Shown here: positions 17,418 to 30,000 of the stretch, piece after piece | How the letters are laid out: the number at the start of each line of letters is the position of its first letter | Position numbering within the stretch: the stretch's first letter is position 1 | Source: Micromonospora parva | GTDB lineage: Bacteria > Actinomycetota > Actinomycetes > Mycobacteriales > Micromonosporaceae | Direction: 5' to 3' | Assembly (NCBI RefSeq): GCF_000718515.1 | Contig: NZ_JNZS01000021.1 | Location: 1-64,000 of the forward strand | Length of the DNA stretch: 64,000 bases | Position numbers and translations under genes: made by a program | The notes under the pieces: generated by a model | Database searches by the model: none | Told to the model about the DNA's origin: nothing | Seen by the model: the letters and a program-made list of their open reading frames with translations, nothing else

Positions 17418-18275
17418 GTGCGCGACGCGGAGATCCTGGTTGGCTACGACGGCTCCACCGACGCCTCGCTGGCCCTGAACTGGGCCGTGCAGGAGGCGCG
17501 GCACAGCGGCCAGCCGGTGCGGCTGGCGTACGTCTTCGAATGGCTGACGGTGGCCAGTTGGGTCGGCCCGGGGGTGGCGCCCGGCGTGTGGCCCGACGAC
17601 ACCGCCCGCCGGCAGGTCGACGAGCTGGTCCGCAAGGCCGCGGCGGACGCCGCCGCGGCCAACCCCGGGCTGAAGATCACCGGTGAGGTGTACGACGGGC
17701 CGCCCACCCTGGTGCTCCAGGAACGCTCGGCTGAGGCCGGGCTGCTGGTGCTCGGCAGCCGGGGCCACGGCGGATTCGGCGGCCTGCTGGTCGGGTCGAC
17801 GGCGGTGTCCGTCGCCGCGCACGCCCACTGCCCGGTCGTGGTGGTCCGCGACGGGGTCGGCAGCGCCGCCACCGACACGTCGAGCCGCCCGGTGGCGGTC
17901 GGCGTGGACGGCTCGGAACCTTCGCTGGTGGCGCTCGGCTTCGCGGCCGAGCGGGCGGTGCAGCGGCAGGTGCCGTTGCGCGTCCTGCACGCCTGGACGC
18001 CGGGCCCCGGCGGAGCGGCCGGGGTGCCCGACGAGCGGGCCGCCGTGGACGAGGCGCTGGAGCCGTGGCGACGGACCTACCCCGAGCTGCCGATGACCGT
18101 CGACCTGGTGTCGACCAGCCCGGCGGCGATGCTGATCGAGGCGAGTCGGGACGCACTGCTGGTGGTGGTCGGCAGCCGGGGTCGGGGCGGGCTGGCCGGC
18201 ATGCTGCTCGGCTCGGTCAGCCAGCAGCTCATCCAACACGCCCACTGCCCCGTCGCGGTGGTCCGCGAACGCTGA
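17418..18275 (+). CDS. Tandem universal stress protein with intact ATP-binding motifs
   Basis: This 285-aa protein has two Usp domains. Both keep the G-x2-G-x9-G(S/T) ATP-binding pattern: GSRGHGGFGGLLVGSTA in the first and GSRGRGGLAGMLLGSVS in the second. The N-terminus AEILVGYDGSTDASLALNWA and the mid-protein VAVGVDGSEPSLVALGFA are typical. It is expected to bind ATP and act in stress or dormancy survival. The GTG start follows GAAGGAGG by 6 nt, and the gene is 47 nt downstream of phosphoketolase, so they are probably one operon. Confidence 0.9.
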   Translation: MRDAEILVGYDGSTDASLALNWAVQEARHSGQPVRLAYVFEWLTVASWVGPGVAPGVWPDDTARRQVDELVRKAAADAAAANPGLKITGEVYDGPPTLVLQERSAEAGLLVLGSRGHGGFGGLLVGSTAVSVAAHAHCPVVVVRDGVGSAATDTSSRPVAVGVDGSEPSLVALGFAAERAVQRQVPLRVLHAWTPGPGGAAGVPDERAAVDEALEPWRRTYPELPMTVDLVSTSPAAMLIEASRDALLVVVGSRGRGGLAGMLLGSVSQQLIQHAHCPVAVVRER

Positions 18276-18415
18276 GCACCGCGGGCGTAACGACCCGGCG
18301 GGGACGGGACCTGTGGCCCTGCGGAGACACCACCGGGTGTCGCAGGATGAGGCGGCAACCCCGGCGCGGCGGCGCGCCGTGCGGCACGATGAGCAGAGAC
18401 GGAAAGGTCGTGACC

Positions 18416-21171
<2,756 letters not shown>

Positions 21172-21186
21172 CCTCCGCGACCCCGG

Positions 21187-21825
21187 TCAGGGTGTCTTGC
21201 CGAGGAGGCGGGTGGCCAGAACGGCGGCCTGGGTGCGGCGCTCCAGACCCAACTTGGCCAGCACGCTGGAGACGTAGTTCTTCACGGTCTTCTCCGCGAG
21301 GAACATCCGACCGGCGATCTCCCGGTTGGTCAGCCCCTCCGCCACGTACTCCAGGATCCGCCGCTCCTGCTCGGTGAGCGACTTCAGCTCGCGCGGCTGC
21401 TCAACGCCGTTGCGGATGCGTTCCAACACCCGGGTGGTGATCGCCGGGTCGAGCAGCGACTGCCCGGCGGCGACCCGGCGGACCGCGTCGACCAGGTCGG
21501 TGCCCCGGATCTGTTTGAGCACATACCCGGCGGCACCAGCCATGATCGCCGCGAACAGCGCCTCGTCGTCCTCGTACGAGGTGAGGATCAGGCCCTTGAT
21601 GGACGAGTCGACGGCCCGGACGTCCCGGCACACGTCGATGCCGTTGCCGTCGGGCAGTCGCGCGTCGAGGATCGCCACGTCGGGTCGCAACGCCGGGATG
21701 CGACGGGCCGCCTCCTGCGCCGAGCCGGACTCGCCGACCACCTCGATGTCACCGCTGCTCTGCAGCAGGTCGGCCAGGCCACGACGGACGACCTCATGGT
21801 CGTCGAGGAGGAACACACGGATCAT
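21187..21825 (-). CDS. devR: DevR/DosR-like NarL-family response regulator
   Basis: This 212-aa regulator has a receiver domain with Asp54 in AILDARLPDG, Thr82 in LILTSY and Lys104 in YVLKQIRG. A LuxR/NarL HTH follows, with LTEQERRILEYVAEGLTNREIA and EKTVKNYVSSVLAKL. The residue numbers and the KQIRG-type segment are those of mycobacterial DosR. It probably activates the surrounding Usp, phosphoketolase and nitroreductase genes after phosphorylation by the adjacent kinase. It is transcribed toward the kinase gene; its own promoter faces the second nitroreductase across a 191-nt gap holding an 18-bp palindrome. Confidence 0.9.
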   Translation of the reverse strand: MIRVFLLDDHEVVRRGLADLLQSSGDIEVVGESGSAQEAARRIPALRPDVAILDARLPDGNGIDVCRDVRAVDSSIKGLILTSYEDDEALFAAIMAGAAGYVLKQIRGTDLVDAVRRVAAGQSLLDPAITTRVLERIRNGVEQPRELKSLTEQERRILEYVAEGLTNREIAGRMFLAEKTVKNYVSSVLAKLGLERRTQAAVLATRLLGKTP

Positions 21826-21902
21826 CAGTCGTTTCTACCCGCTGCCCGGGGCCCGGCGCACGGGCCGAAGGTCCCGACCAGTGGGCCGCGAGCGGGCGCT
21901 CG

Positions 21903-21920
21903 GTCCCGACCGGTCGGGAC
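21903..21920. promoter_or_regulatory. Perfect 18-bp palindrome, candidate DevR-like box
   Basis: GTCCCGACCGGTCGGGAC is fully self-complementary and lies between the divergent regulator gene and nitroreductase 2. A degenerate partner, GTCCCGACCAGTGGGCC, starts at 21871. Paired GGGAC/GTCCC arms recall mycobacterial DosR boxes. Binding by the adjacent regulator is inference. Confidence 0.5.
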
Positions 21921-22016
21921 GTCCGGCCCTGCTCGGCGACCGCCGAAGAGTGGACCGTGAAGGTACGGCCACCCGGCACCACCCGCCGCCGGCCGCACCG
22001 GGAGAGGAGCACCGCC

Positions 22017-22991
22017 ATGGAGATCGGCTACACCGCGACCCAGCTGCGGACCGCCGCCGTGGACGCGGTCCGGGCACCGTCGTTGCACAACACCCAACCG
22101 TGGCGGCTACGGCTGCGCGACGGCGGCATCGAGGTGCTGGCCGACCCGGGCCGCCGGCTGCCGGCGACCGACCCGAGCGGGTGGGGCGTCCGGGTCGCCT
22201 GCGGCGCGGCGCTGTTCAACCTGCGGATCGCCCTGGCCGTCGCCGGCACCCCGGCCCGGGTGCGGCTGCGCCCCGACCCGGCCCAACCGGACCTGCTGGC
22301 CCGGCTGGTGCCGGACGTCCCGCGCCGGCCCACCCCCGCCGAGCAGAGCCTGTACGCGGCCATCCCCCGCCGGTTCAGCAACCGACTGCCGTTCTGGCCG
22401 GACCCGGTGCCCGCCGACGCCCGGTGGCGCCTCGGCGAGGCGGCCCGCGCCGAACAGTGCTGGTTGGAGCTACTGATCGGGGTGAGCGCGGTCTCCGCGT
22501 TCGGCGAGATCGCGCGCGGCGCGCACCGGGTGCTGGAACGCGACCCCGCGTACCGGGCCGAGCGTGAACGGTGGCTGCGTCGCGAGTTCGCCCCGGACGG
22601 CGTACCCAGCTCGGCCGGTGGCCCGCAGGGCGAGCCGCAGGATGTCCTGCCGGCCCGCGGCTACGGTGGGCGCGACCGTGCCCCCGGCCGGGACTTCGAA
22701 CCGGAACCTCTGGTGGGGGTGCTGGGCTCGGCGGGCAACACCGCGGTGGACCAGGTGATCGCCGGGCAGGCCCTGCAACGGCTGCTGCTCACCGCCACGG
22801 ACGCCGGGCTCAGCGTGTCGATGCTCTCCCAGCCGATCGAGGTGCCGTCGGCGCGGGAGCAACTGCGGCTGTCGCTGGGCCGCTTCGGCACCCCCCAGAT
22901 GGTGCTGCGGATCGGGTACGGCCAACCGGGCCGACCGACCCCCCGACGTGAGGTCGACGAGGTGCTGGAGCTGCCGGTGGTGCCCGCCTGA
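22017..22991 (+). CDS. Acg-family nitroreductase-like FMN protein (2)
   Basis: This 324-aa paralogue of the protein at 18416 keeps APSLHNTQPWRLRLR near the N-terminus and AGLSVSMLSQPIEVP near the C-terminus, the Acg-branch hallmarks. It probably binds FMN; catalytic activity is uncertain. The ATG has GGGAGAGGAGC a few nt upstream. It is divergent from the DevR-like gene, with an 18-bp palindrome 97 nt before its start, which supports membership in the same regulon. Confidence 0.85.
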   Translation: MEIGYTATQLRTAAVDAVRAPSLHNTQPWRLRLRDGGIEVLADPGRRLPATDPSGWGVRVACGAALFNLRIALAVAGTPARVRLRPDPAQPDLLARLVPDVPRRPTPAEQSLYAAIPRRFSNRLPFWPDPVPADARWRLGEAARAEQCWLELLIGVSAVSAFGEIARGAHRVLERDPAYRAERERWLRREFAPDGVPSSAGGPQGEPQDVLPARGYGGRDRAPGRDFEPEPLVGVLGSAGNTAVDQVIAGQALQRLLLTATDAGLSVSMLSQPIEVPSAREQLRLSLGRFGTPQMVLRIGYGQPGRPTPRREVDEVLELPVVPA

Positions 22992-23006
22992 CCCGCCGGG
23001 GCACGC

Positions 23007-23999
23007 TCAGCCGGCGAGGACGGCGGCCTCCCGGGCCGGGTCCAGCCCGACCGGGCCGCGCTGCGGTCGCCCGGCGCGCGGCGGAACCGCGCCGACCTCA
23101 CGCAGCCAACGCCAGGTGTCCTCGACGGTCTCGGTCACCGGCCGGCAGGTCAGCCCGGCGGCCAGCGCGCGGGTCACGTCCTGCTCCAGCAACCCCCGGT
23201 ACGGGTGGCCGCGCGGCATCCAGATCGGCAGGTCGCTCCACGGCTGCACGCCGGCGGCGAGGATGGTCGTCGGTTCGGTCCAGCGCAGCCGGGCGGCGGC
23301 ACCGGTGGCGGCCACGCACGCGTCGAGCAGCTCGCCCATCGTGGTCTGCGTCGGCCGGCCGACCGCGTTGACAGTGCCGCCCACCCCTCGGGCCCCCGCG
23401 TCCAGCATCCACCCCGCCAGGTCGCGGACGTCGACGTACTGCACCGGCAGGTCGGCCGGCCCGGGGGCGAGCACGTCCCCGCCACGCTCGATGCGCCGCA
23501 GCCACCAGGGCAGCCGGCCGATGTCCTCCCCCGGGCCCAGGATCAGACCGGCCCGGGCGATCAGCGCACGCGTGCCGAACACCCCCCGCACGGCACCCTC
23601 GGCGCCGGCCTTGAGCTGCGGGTAGTCGCCGTCGACGGCGTCCGGGTCGGCGTCCACCACAGGGGAGTCCTCATGCAACCCGGTGGCGGCGTGGTCGGTG
23701 TAGACGGACCCGCTGGACACGTACACGTAGTGGCCGACCGAGGCGAGCAGGGCGCGGGCGGCGGCGCCGGCAGCCCGCGGGGCACCGTCCCAGGTGTCCA
23801 CCGCCACGTCCCACTCGCCGCCGGCCAGGGCCGCCAGGCCGTCGGGCGCGGTGCGGTCACCCCGCAACCGGTGTACGCCGGGCGGCACCACGCCGTGCAA
23901 CCCCCGGTTGAACACCGTCACCGACCAGCCGCGGCGCACCGCCTCGGTGACAGTCGCCCCGCCCACAAAGCCCGTACCGCCCAGCACCAGCAATCTCAT
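23007..23999 (-). CDS. NAD-dependent epimerase/dehydratase family protein
   Basis: This 330-aa extended short-chain dehydrogenase/reductase starts MRLLVLGGTGFVGGATV, a Rossmann GxxGxxG dinucleotide site, and has YVSSGSVYTD around the active-site region. The usual YxxxK is replaced by DYPQLKAGAE, so Tyr and Lys are still spaced appropriately. Substrate is unknown; relatives include isoflavone-reductase-like and sugar-nucleotide enzymes. ATG 23999 is preferred over a GTG three codons earlier because GGAG precedes it. It converges on nitroreductase 2 and appears unrelated to the dormancy genes. Confidence 0.8.
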   Translation of the reverse strand: MRLLVLGGTGFVGGATVTEAVRRGWSVTVFNRGLHGVVPPGVHRLRGDRTAPDGLAALAGGEWDVAVDTWDGAPRAAGAAARALLASVGHYVYVSSGSVYTDHAATGLHEDSPVVDADPDAVDGDYPQLKAGAEGAVRGVFGTRALIARAGLILGPGEDIGRLPWWLRRIERGGDVLAPGPADLPVQYVDVRDLAGWMLDAGARGVGGTVNAVGRPTQTTMGELLDACVAATGAAARLRWTEPTTILAAGVQPWSDLPIWMPRGHPYRGLLEQDVTRALAAGLTCRPVTETVEDTWRWLREVGAVPPRAGRPQRGPVGLDPAREAAVLAG

Positions 24000-24090
24000 G
24001 CGCTCCACAGTGCCGACCCGGGGCGGCGCGGCACACCCCTGTTCACCAGCAGCGGATCTGCCCGTGGCAGAACCAGCGGGGCGCGGTCAC

Positions 24091-24555
24091 TCACCCGCCC
24101 TCGCCGGGCGCGGCCAGCGCGGTGCGGCGGCGGAGCAGCGCCGCCCTCGCCCGGCGGGCCGCCCGCAGGTGCGCGCCCGCCAGGACGCCGAGCACCAGCA
24201 CCATCCCCAGCAGCACCGGATCGAACTCGTGCCGCACCACGCTGATGACCAGCGCACCGACGCTGAAGGCCAGCCAGGCGCCGACGCCGAGCCAACCGGC
24301 GACCACCCGGTCCCGGGCGAACAGGGGGGTCCGTCGGGTCACGGCCCAGCCGCCGAACGCCGCCCAACACAGGCCGATCGCCACCAGCGCGGCGAAGGCC
24401 ACGCTGGTGCGTGTCGGTAGCTCGGGCTCGGTCGCCCAGAGCAGACCGATCAGGCCGCTCCCGGTGAGACCGGTGAAGCCCACGGCCAGGTATCCGACCC
24501 GCCTGCGCAACGACAACGGCGCGTCCAGTCGCGCCAGTACCTCTTCCGGAGTCAT
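24091..24555 (-). CDS. Four-helix membrane protein, partner of the ECF sigma factor
   Basis: This 154-aa protein has a short charged N-terminus (MTPEEVLARLDAPLSLRRR) and about four hydrophobic helices, ending in an Arg/Ala-rich tail. I do not recognise a named family. Its ATG overlaps the sigma-factor stop (ATGA), so it is co-translated and may act as a membrane-bound modulator. It lacks the zinc-binding HxxxCxxC anti-sigma motif. Confidence 0.65.
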   Translation of the reverse strand: MTPEEVLARLDAPLSLRRRVGYLAVGFTGLTGSGLIGLLWATEPELPTRTSVAFAALVAIGLCWAAFGGWAVTRRTPLFARDRVVAGWLGVGAWLAFSVGALVISVVRHEFDPVLLGMVLVLGVLAGAHLRAARRARAALLRRRTALAAPGEGG

Positions 24556-25070
24556 GCTTCGTACCCCTTCCGCACCAGCTCACGGCGTAACAACGTGCGG
24601 GCCCGGTTGAGCCGCGACTTGACGGTGCCGACGGGGACGGCGCAGATCTGCGCGCAGGCGTCCAGCGGCAGATCCTCCAGGTAGAACAGCAGAAGCACCT
24701 CCCGTTCCCGGGCGGGTAGCTCCGCCAGCGCGCCGGCGAGGGTCTCCCGGTTGACGACCCCCTCGGCCTCGTCGTCGCCCGGCAGGTCGTCGATCGGTTC
24801 GGGTTCCGGGCGGGCGTACGCGTCCCGCAGCCGGTTCATCACCGCCCGGCGGGCGATGGTGAAGAGCCACGGCGTGAACCGGTCCGGCTGCCGCAGCCTC
24901 GGCAGCCCCCTGAGGACCGCCAACCAGATCTCCTGCACCACATCGTCGTCGGACCCACCGAGCATCCGCCCGACGTACCGTTCGACCGCCGGATGCCAGC
25001 CCTGCACCAGTTGGGCGAACGCCTCCCGTTCGCCCAACTGGCAGCGGACCACCAGCAACTCATCGCTCAT
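24552..25070 (-). CDS. ECF-type RNA polymerase sigma factor
   Basis: This 172-aa protein has sigma region 2 (FAQLVQGWHPAVERYVGRML, DDVVQEIWLAVLRGL, RFTPWLFTIARRAVMNRLRD) and region 4 (LAELPAREREVLLLFYLEDL, VPVGTVKSRLNRARTLLRR). It directs RNA polymerase to an alternative promoter set; the signal is not known. It is coupled to a downstream membrane protein that may control it. The 317-nt gap to the divergent ABC operon holds no gene or strong motif that I can see. Confidence 0.88.
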   Translation of the reverse strand: MSDELLVVRCQLGEREAFAQLVQGWHPAVERYVGRMLGGSDDDVVQEIWLAVLRGLPRLRQPDRFTPWLFTIARRAVMNRLRDAYARPEPEPIDDLPGDDEAEGVVNRETLAGALAELPAREREVLLLFYLEDLPLDACAQICAVPVGTVKSRLNRARTLLRRELVRKGYEA

Positions 25071-25387
25071 CGGTCCTCCTTCGCCTGTTCAGTCGGTGCG
25101 GGCGTCCGGCAGGTTCACGACGCGCCACAGCGGGGACCGGCGTCGGCGGGTGGCGGGGTGCGGCAGTGGTCGCAGAGCTGGTCCAGGATGCAGGAAAGCC
25201 ACGCAGGGGCATGGTCAACGGAGCCGCCGATTGCGAAACTGCTTCAATCTGCGTCAGCACGGGCAATCGAGGCCCTTGACGCAATTGGTGACCACGCGTG
25301 CCGCCCAGGTGACATCACGTGCCGGACCGGTGGGCCTGACCGCTACCCGAGGCCGGTTCGACGTCGGCACAACCCGGATGGAGGGGA

Positions 25388-26320
25388 ATGTCAGGCACGC
25401 CGCTGTCCCTGCCGCAGCCGTCCGCGCGGGCCCCCGAGTTCGGCGGGAACGCGCTCATCGTCTGCGAGAACCTGGTGCGGATCTACCAGACCGGTTCGAT
25501 CGAGGTGCAGGCACTGCAGGGTCTGGACCTGGCCGTGGAGAGCGGTGAGCTGGTCGCCGTGGTCGGTGCCTCCGGGTCGGGCAAGTCGACGCTGCTCTCC
25601 ATCCTCGCCGGCATCGACGCGCCCACCGCCGGGCGGGTCCGGGTCGACCGGTGGAACCTGCTGGCGATGTCCCGCGCGGACCGGGTGGACTACCGGCGGC
25701 GCACCGTCGGGTTCGTACGGCAGCAGACGGCGAGCAACCTGATCCCCTACCTGACCGCACGCGAGATGGTGGACCTACCGATGACGGCGGCCCGCACCGC
25801 GAAGGAGGAACGTCGGGAGCGCGCGGCCGAACTGCTGGACAGCCTCGGTGTCGCCGACTGCGCCGATCGCCGCCCGGGCCAACTCTCCGGAGGGCAGCAG
25901 ATGCGGGTCGCGATCGCGGTGGCGCTGGCCAACCAGCCGCGCGTCCTGCTCGCCGACGAGCCAACCGGCGAGCTGGACGCGGCCACGTCCGCGGAGGTCT
26001 TCGGCGTGCTGCGCGACGTCAACCGGCGCTACGGCGTCACCGTCGTCGTGGTGACCCACGACCCGGCGGTCAGCGGCCAGGTCGAACGAACGGTCGCGAT
26101 CCGGGACGGGCGCACCAGCAGCGAGGTGCTGCGCCGCACCACCACCGACGCGGCGGGCGACACCCACATGATCGCCGAGGAGTACGCGGTGATGGACCGG
26201 GCCGGGCGGGTCCAGGTGCCCCGCGACTTCCGCCAGGCGCTGGCGCTGACCCGACGGGTCCGGCTGGCCCTGGAACCCGACCACATCACGATCCGCCCCG
26301 ATTCGGAGACCCGCGCATGA
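25388..26320 (+). CDS. ABC transporter ATPase with C-terminal AbrB-like domain
   Basis: This 310-aa protein is a MacB/LolD-type ATPase with Walker A GASGSGKST, signature LSGGQQMR, Walker B VLLADEPTGELD and switch His in VVVTHDP. After about residue 245 it carries an extra 60 residues including YAVMDRAGRVQVPRDFRQAL and RLALEPDHITIRP. That pattern matches the AbrB/SpoVT swapped-hairpin DNA-binding fold. The start has GGAGGGG upstream. Its stop overlaps the next ATPase gene (ATGA). The operon has two ATPases and two FtsX-type permeases. Confidence 0.85.
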   Translation: MSGTPLSLPQPSARAPEFGGNALIVCENLVRIYQTGSIEVQALQGLDLAVESGELVAVVGASGSGKSTLLSILAGIDAPTAGRVRVDRWNLLAMSRADRVDYRRRTVGFVRQQTASNLIPYLTAREMVDLPMTAARTAKEERRERAAELLDSLGVADCADRRPGQLSGGQQMRVAIAVALANQPRVLLADEPTGELDAATSAEVFGVLRDVNRRYGVTVVVVTHDPAVSGQVERTVAIRDGRTSSEVLRRTTTDAAGDTHMIAEEYAVMDRAGRVQVPRDFRQALALTRRVRLALEPDHITIRPDSETRA

Positions 26321-27039
26321 GTGCCGAGCCGCTGCTGCGCGTGCGCGACGTACACCGGAGCTTCCGCACCGGGCCGACCGTCGTGCACGCCCTGCGCGGC
26401 GTGTCGTTCGACGTGGCGGCCGGTGCCATGGTGGCGCTCGTCGGCCGGTCCGGTTCGGGCAAGACCACACTGCTCAACGTCATCGGGGGCCTGGACCGCC
26501 CGGACGCCGGCACCGTGCACGTCAACGGCACCGACGTCGCCGCGCTCGACGAGGACGGCCTGTCCCGGCTGCGACGCGAGACGGTGTCGTACGTCTTCCA
26601 GAGCTTCGGGTTGATCCCGGTGCTGTCGGCGGCGGAGAACGTCGCCGCCCCGCTGCGGCTGGCCCGCGTCGCCCCGGCCGAGCGCGAGCGGCGGGTCGGG
26701 TTGCTGCTGGAGCTGGTCGGCCTGGCCGACCACGCCCGGCAGCGGCCGGCCGAGCTGTCCGGCGGCCAACAGCAGCGGGTGGCGATCGCCCGCGCGCTGG
26801 CCGCCTCGCCCCGGCTGCTGCTCGCCGACGAGCCCACCGGGCAACTGGACGCCGAGACGGGCCTGTCGGTGATGGCCCTGCTGCGCGGGATCGTGGAATC
26901 CGAAGGCGTCACCGTCCTGGTGTCGACGCACGACGCGGTGATGATGGCCCTGGCCGACCGGGTGATCCGCATCCACGACGGGCACCTCGACGAACAGGCG
27001 GCCGGCCAGCCGTACGAGCCCGTGCCGGACGCCAGGTGA
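26317..27039 (+). CDS. ABC transporter ATPase (MacB/LolD type)
   Basis: This 240-aa ATPase has Walker A GRSGSGKTT, Q-loop YVFQSFGLIPVLSA, signature LSGGQQQR, Walker B LLLADEPTGQLD and switch HDAVMM in STHDA. It lacks the C-terminal extension of its neighbour. The two ATPases probably pair as a heterodimer energising the FtsX-like permeases downstream. Its start overlaps the previous stop by 4 nt, and the permease follows after 7 nt. Confidence 0.9.
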   Translation: MSAEPLLRVRDVHRSFRTGPTVVHALRGVSFDVAAGAMVALVGRSGSGKTTLLNVIGGLDRPDAGTVHVNGTDVAALDEDGLSRLRRETVSYVFQSFGLIPVLSAAENVAAPLRLARVAPAERERRVGLLLELVGLADHARQRPAELSGGQQQRVAIARALAASPRLLLADEPTGQLDAETGLSVMALLRGIVESEGVTVLVSTHDAVMMALADRVIRIHDGHLDEQAAGQPYEPVPDAR

Positions 27040-27046
27040 CGCGTCG

Positions 27047-30000
27047 ATGCTGAGGCTGGTCAGCCGGCGCGCCCGCGCGCAGTGGCCGTTGCTGGCGGCC
27101 CTCCTCGGGGTCGTCACCATCGGCGCGACACTGCTGGGCACCTGCACCCTGCTGGTCACCCGCACCGCCGAGCGGGCGCTGGAGATCGCCATGGCCGACG
27201 CCGCCCCCGCCGCCGTCGACGTGACCGTCTACACCGGCACCGTCGAGGGCCCGGACGCGCGCTCCGTCGCCGCCGACACCCGCGCCGTGGTGACCTCCGC
27301 GCTCGCACCGTTCCCCGCGACGACCACCGCGCGGGCGTCGACGGTGCTACGGGCGCTGCCGCCCGCGCTCGCCCCGGGCACCACAGTGCCGGCCCAGGCG
27401 TACCTGTCGGGGCTGGACGACCTGCCGGCCCGAGCCGAGCTGATCACCGGACGCTGGCCGCGGCACCCGGGCGACGCGGTGCTGCTGGAGTCCACCGCCC
27501 AACTGCTCGGCCTCACCCCCGGTCGCCAGGTGCGCCTCGGCGCCGAACTGGCCCACGCCCCCGTCCCGGCCGTCGATGTGACAGTCGTGGGCGTGGTTCG
27601 CCCGCTGCCGGGGCGCGGCTGGGACCGCGACCCGTTGGCCGCGGCCGGCTCGGCCATCGGCTACCGCGACGGTCGCTTCATGCAGCCGGTCAACGCCTAC
27701 GGCCCGTTCCTCGTCGACCTCGCCGACCTGGTCAGCACCGGCGCCACAGTGGATCGGATGGAGGTCACCGCCCACCCGGACCTGTCCAACCCCAACCGTC
27801 GCGACCTGGAGACCGTGGCCGGGGCCATCCGCAGCGCCGACCGCCGGCTGGCCGGCACCCTCGGTGACCGCGTCCAGCTCGCCCGGGTCTCCTCCGACCT
27901 GTCGTCGACAGTGCGGGCAGCCGACGACCAGCAGCACGTCACCGCCGCCGTCGTGCTCGCCATCGCCGTCCTCGGCGGTGTCCTGGCCGCGACGGCACTC
28001 GTCCTCGCCGGCCGGCTGACCGCCGACCTGCGCGCCGACGAGACCGCCCTGCGGTCCGCCCTGGGCACCAGCCGCCGCCAACTCGCCGCCACCGCGACAC
28101 TTGAGGCCGGGCTCGTCGCCGCCGTCGCCGCCGCGCTCGCGACACCGGCCTCGTCGGTGGTGCACGCCGGCCTGACCCACCTGCCGCCGCTGGACCGCGC
28201 CGGCCTGACCGTCGGGCCGGGCGTCACCGGCGCCCAGGTCCTCGCGGTCGTCGGCGGCGCGCTGGCGCTCGCCGCCGTACTCACCGTCCTGGCGGTCCGG
28301 CCGGTCGCGGCGACCGGCGACCGGCGCACCCGCCGGGAACTGCTGACCCGCTCCGGCGCCGACCTGATGCTCGCGGTGTTCGCCGCCGCCGGCTGGTGGC
28401 AGCTGTACGCGCAGCCCACCGCCGCCAGCCCCCGCGCCGACGCGGTCCGGGTGCTCGCGCCGGCGCTGTTGCTCACCGCCGGCGCCGCACTGGCGCTCCG
28501 GGTGGTGCTACCCGCCCTGCGCGGCGCCGACCGGCTGGCGTACCGCGCCCGCGGGCTGGCGCTTCCGCTGGCGCTCTCCGAGGCCGCCCGCCGGCCGCAG
28601 GCGGTCGCCGCCGGGCTGCTCGTCGGGCTGGCCTGCGCGGCCGGAACGTTCGGCGTCGCCTTCGACAGCACGTGGCACCAGTCGCAGCGCGACCAGGGGG
28701 CGCTGTCCGTCGGCACCGACCTGGCACTGACCCTCAGCACGGCACCGGTGCCCGGAGACGGCGCGGTCGTCAGCGCGGCCACCGCCGGGGCGGTGAGCCC
28801 GGTCCTGCACCGTGGCACCGCCGTCGGTCAGTGGCTCGGCACCGCCGGCGATCCGGCACGTCTGGTCGCCGTGGACACCACCCGCGCCGACGCGCTGCTG
28901 CGCGGGCGGCTGGACGGCGACCGCGGCTGGGCGGAGCTGGGTGCCACGCTGGCCCCACCCACCCGCGTCACCGGCCTCGCCGTCGCGGCCAACGCCCCGC
29001 TCGTCCTGAGCGGAACCGCTGCCGGCGACACCCCGCTCGCCGTGACGCCCCGGCTGCTGCTGCAGGACGCCACCGGCCTCCGCACGTCCTGCACCGGTCC
29101 CGCCCTCCCGCTCGACGGCCGGGAGTTGCGGCTGCCCAGCTGCGCGACCGCTGCCGGGCTGCGCCTCGTCGCGGTCGCCCTGCCGGTCGTCGCCGACCCG
29201 GCCGGCGGCACCGTCGCCGTGGCCGTCACGCTCACCGTGCCGTCCGCCGGGTCGACCGAGACACCCGCTGACGGATCGGACTGGACCGCGACGTCCGCGC
29301 CGCCGGTGCCGAACAAGGTGACCAACCCGAGCATCACGCTGTCCGCCACACCGGCCGGAACCGCGCTGCGGATGGCCGCGACCGTCGAGCTCGACGGCGC
29401 CCCGGACGCCGCCCGGACCCTCGTCGCCACCGCCTTCCCGGACCCCGGCCCGGTGCCCGTCGCCGTCTCCGCCCGCTTCGCCAGCGAGGTGGGTGCGCAC
29501 CCGGGCAGCACGCTCAGCGTCACCGTCGGCATCACGCCCGTCCCGGTCATCGTCACCGAGGTCGTGCCGACGGTGCCGTCCGCCCCGGGCGCCGTCGCCG
29601 TCCTGGCCGACCTGGACATGCTGTCGCGCGCCCGCGCCGTCACCGGCGACCTGACGTTCCCGGTCGACGCCTGGTGGGTCGGTCACCCCGCCGGCCCCGG
29701 TGCCGTCGAGCGGGCCACCGCCCTGCACCTGGGCACCGTCGCGACCCGTGAGTCGGAGACCGCCCGCCTCATCGGCGGTCCGCTGCGCGCCGGGGTGCCG
29801 GGCGCGCTCCGGCTCATCGTCCCGGCCGCGGCCCTGCTGCTGCTCGCCGGCGTCGTCCTGCACGTCACCTGCGACCTGCAGGTCCGCGCCGTCGAGGTGG
29901 CGCGGCTGCGCGGCCTGGGAATGTCCCGGCGCGGCATCCGGGCCGTGCTGCTCGGCCAGCACGCCGGCGTGCTGCTGCCCCTACTCGCGGCGGGCGCGGC

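Noticed and set aside
18326..18341. GACACC-ACCG-GGTGTC hairpin and nearby GGGACCTGTGGCCC before nitroreductase 1
   Set aside because: Short arms expected by chance in GC-rich DNA; not close enough to the palindrome at 21903 to call a site.
24091..24555. Zinc-binding anti-sigma factor
   Set aside because: There is no HxxxCxxC motif; the protein is almost entirely membrane helices.
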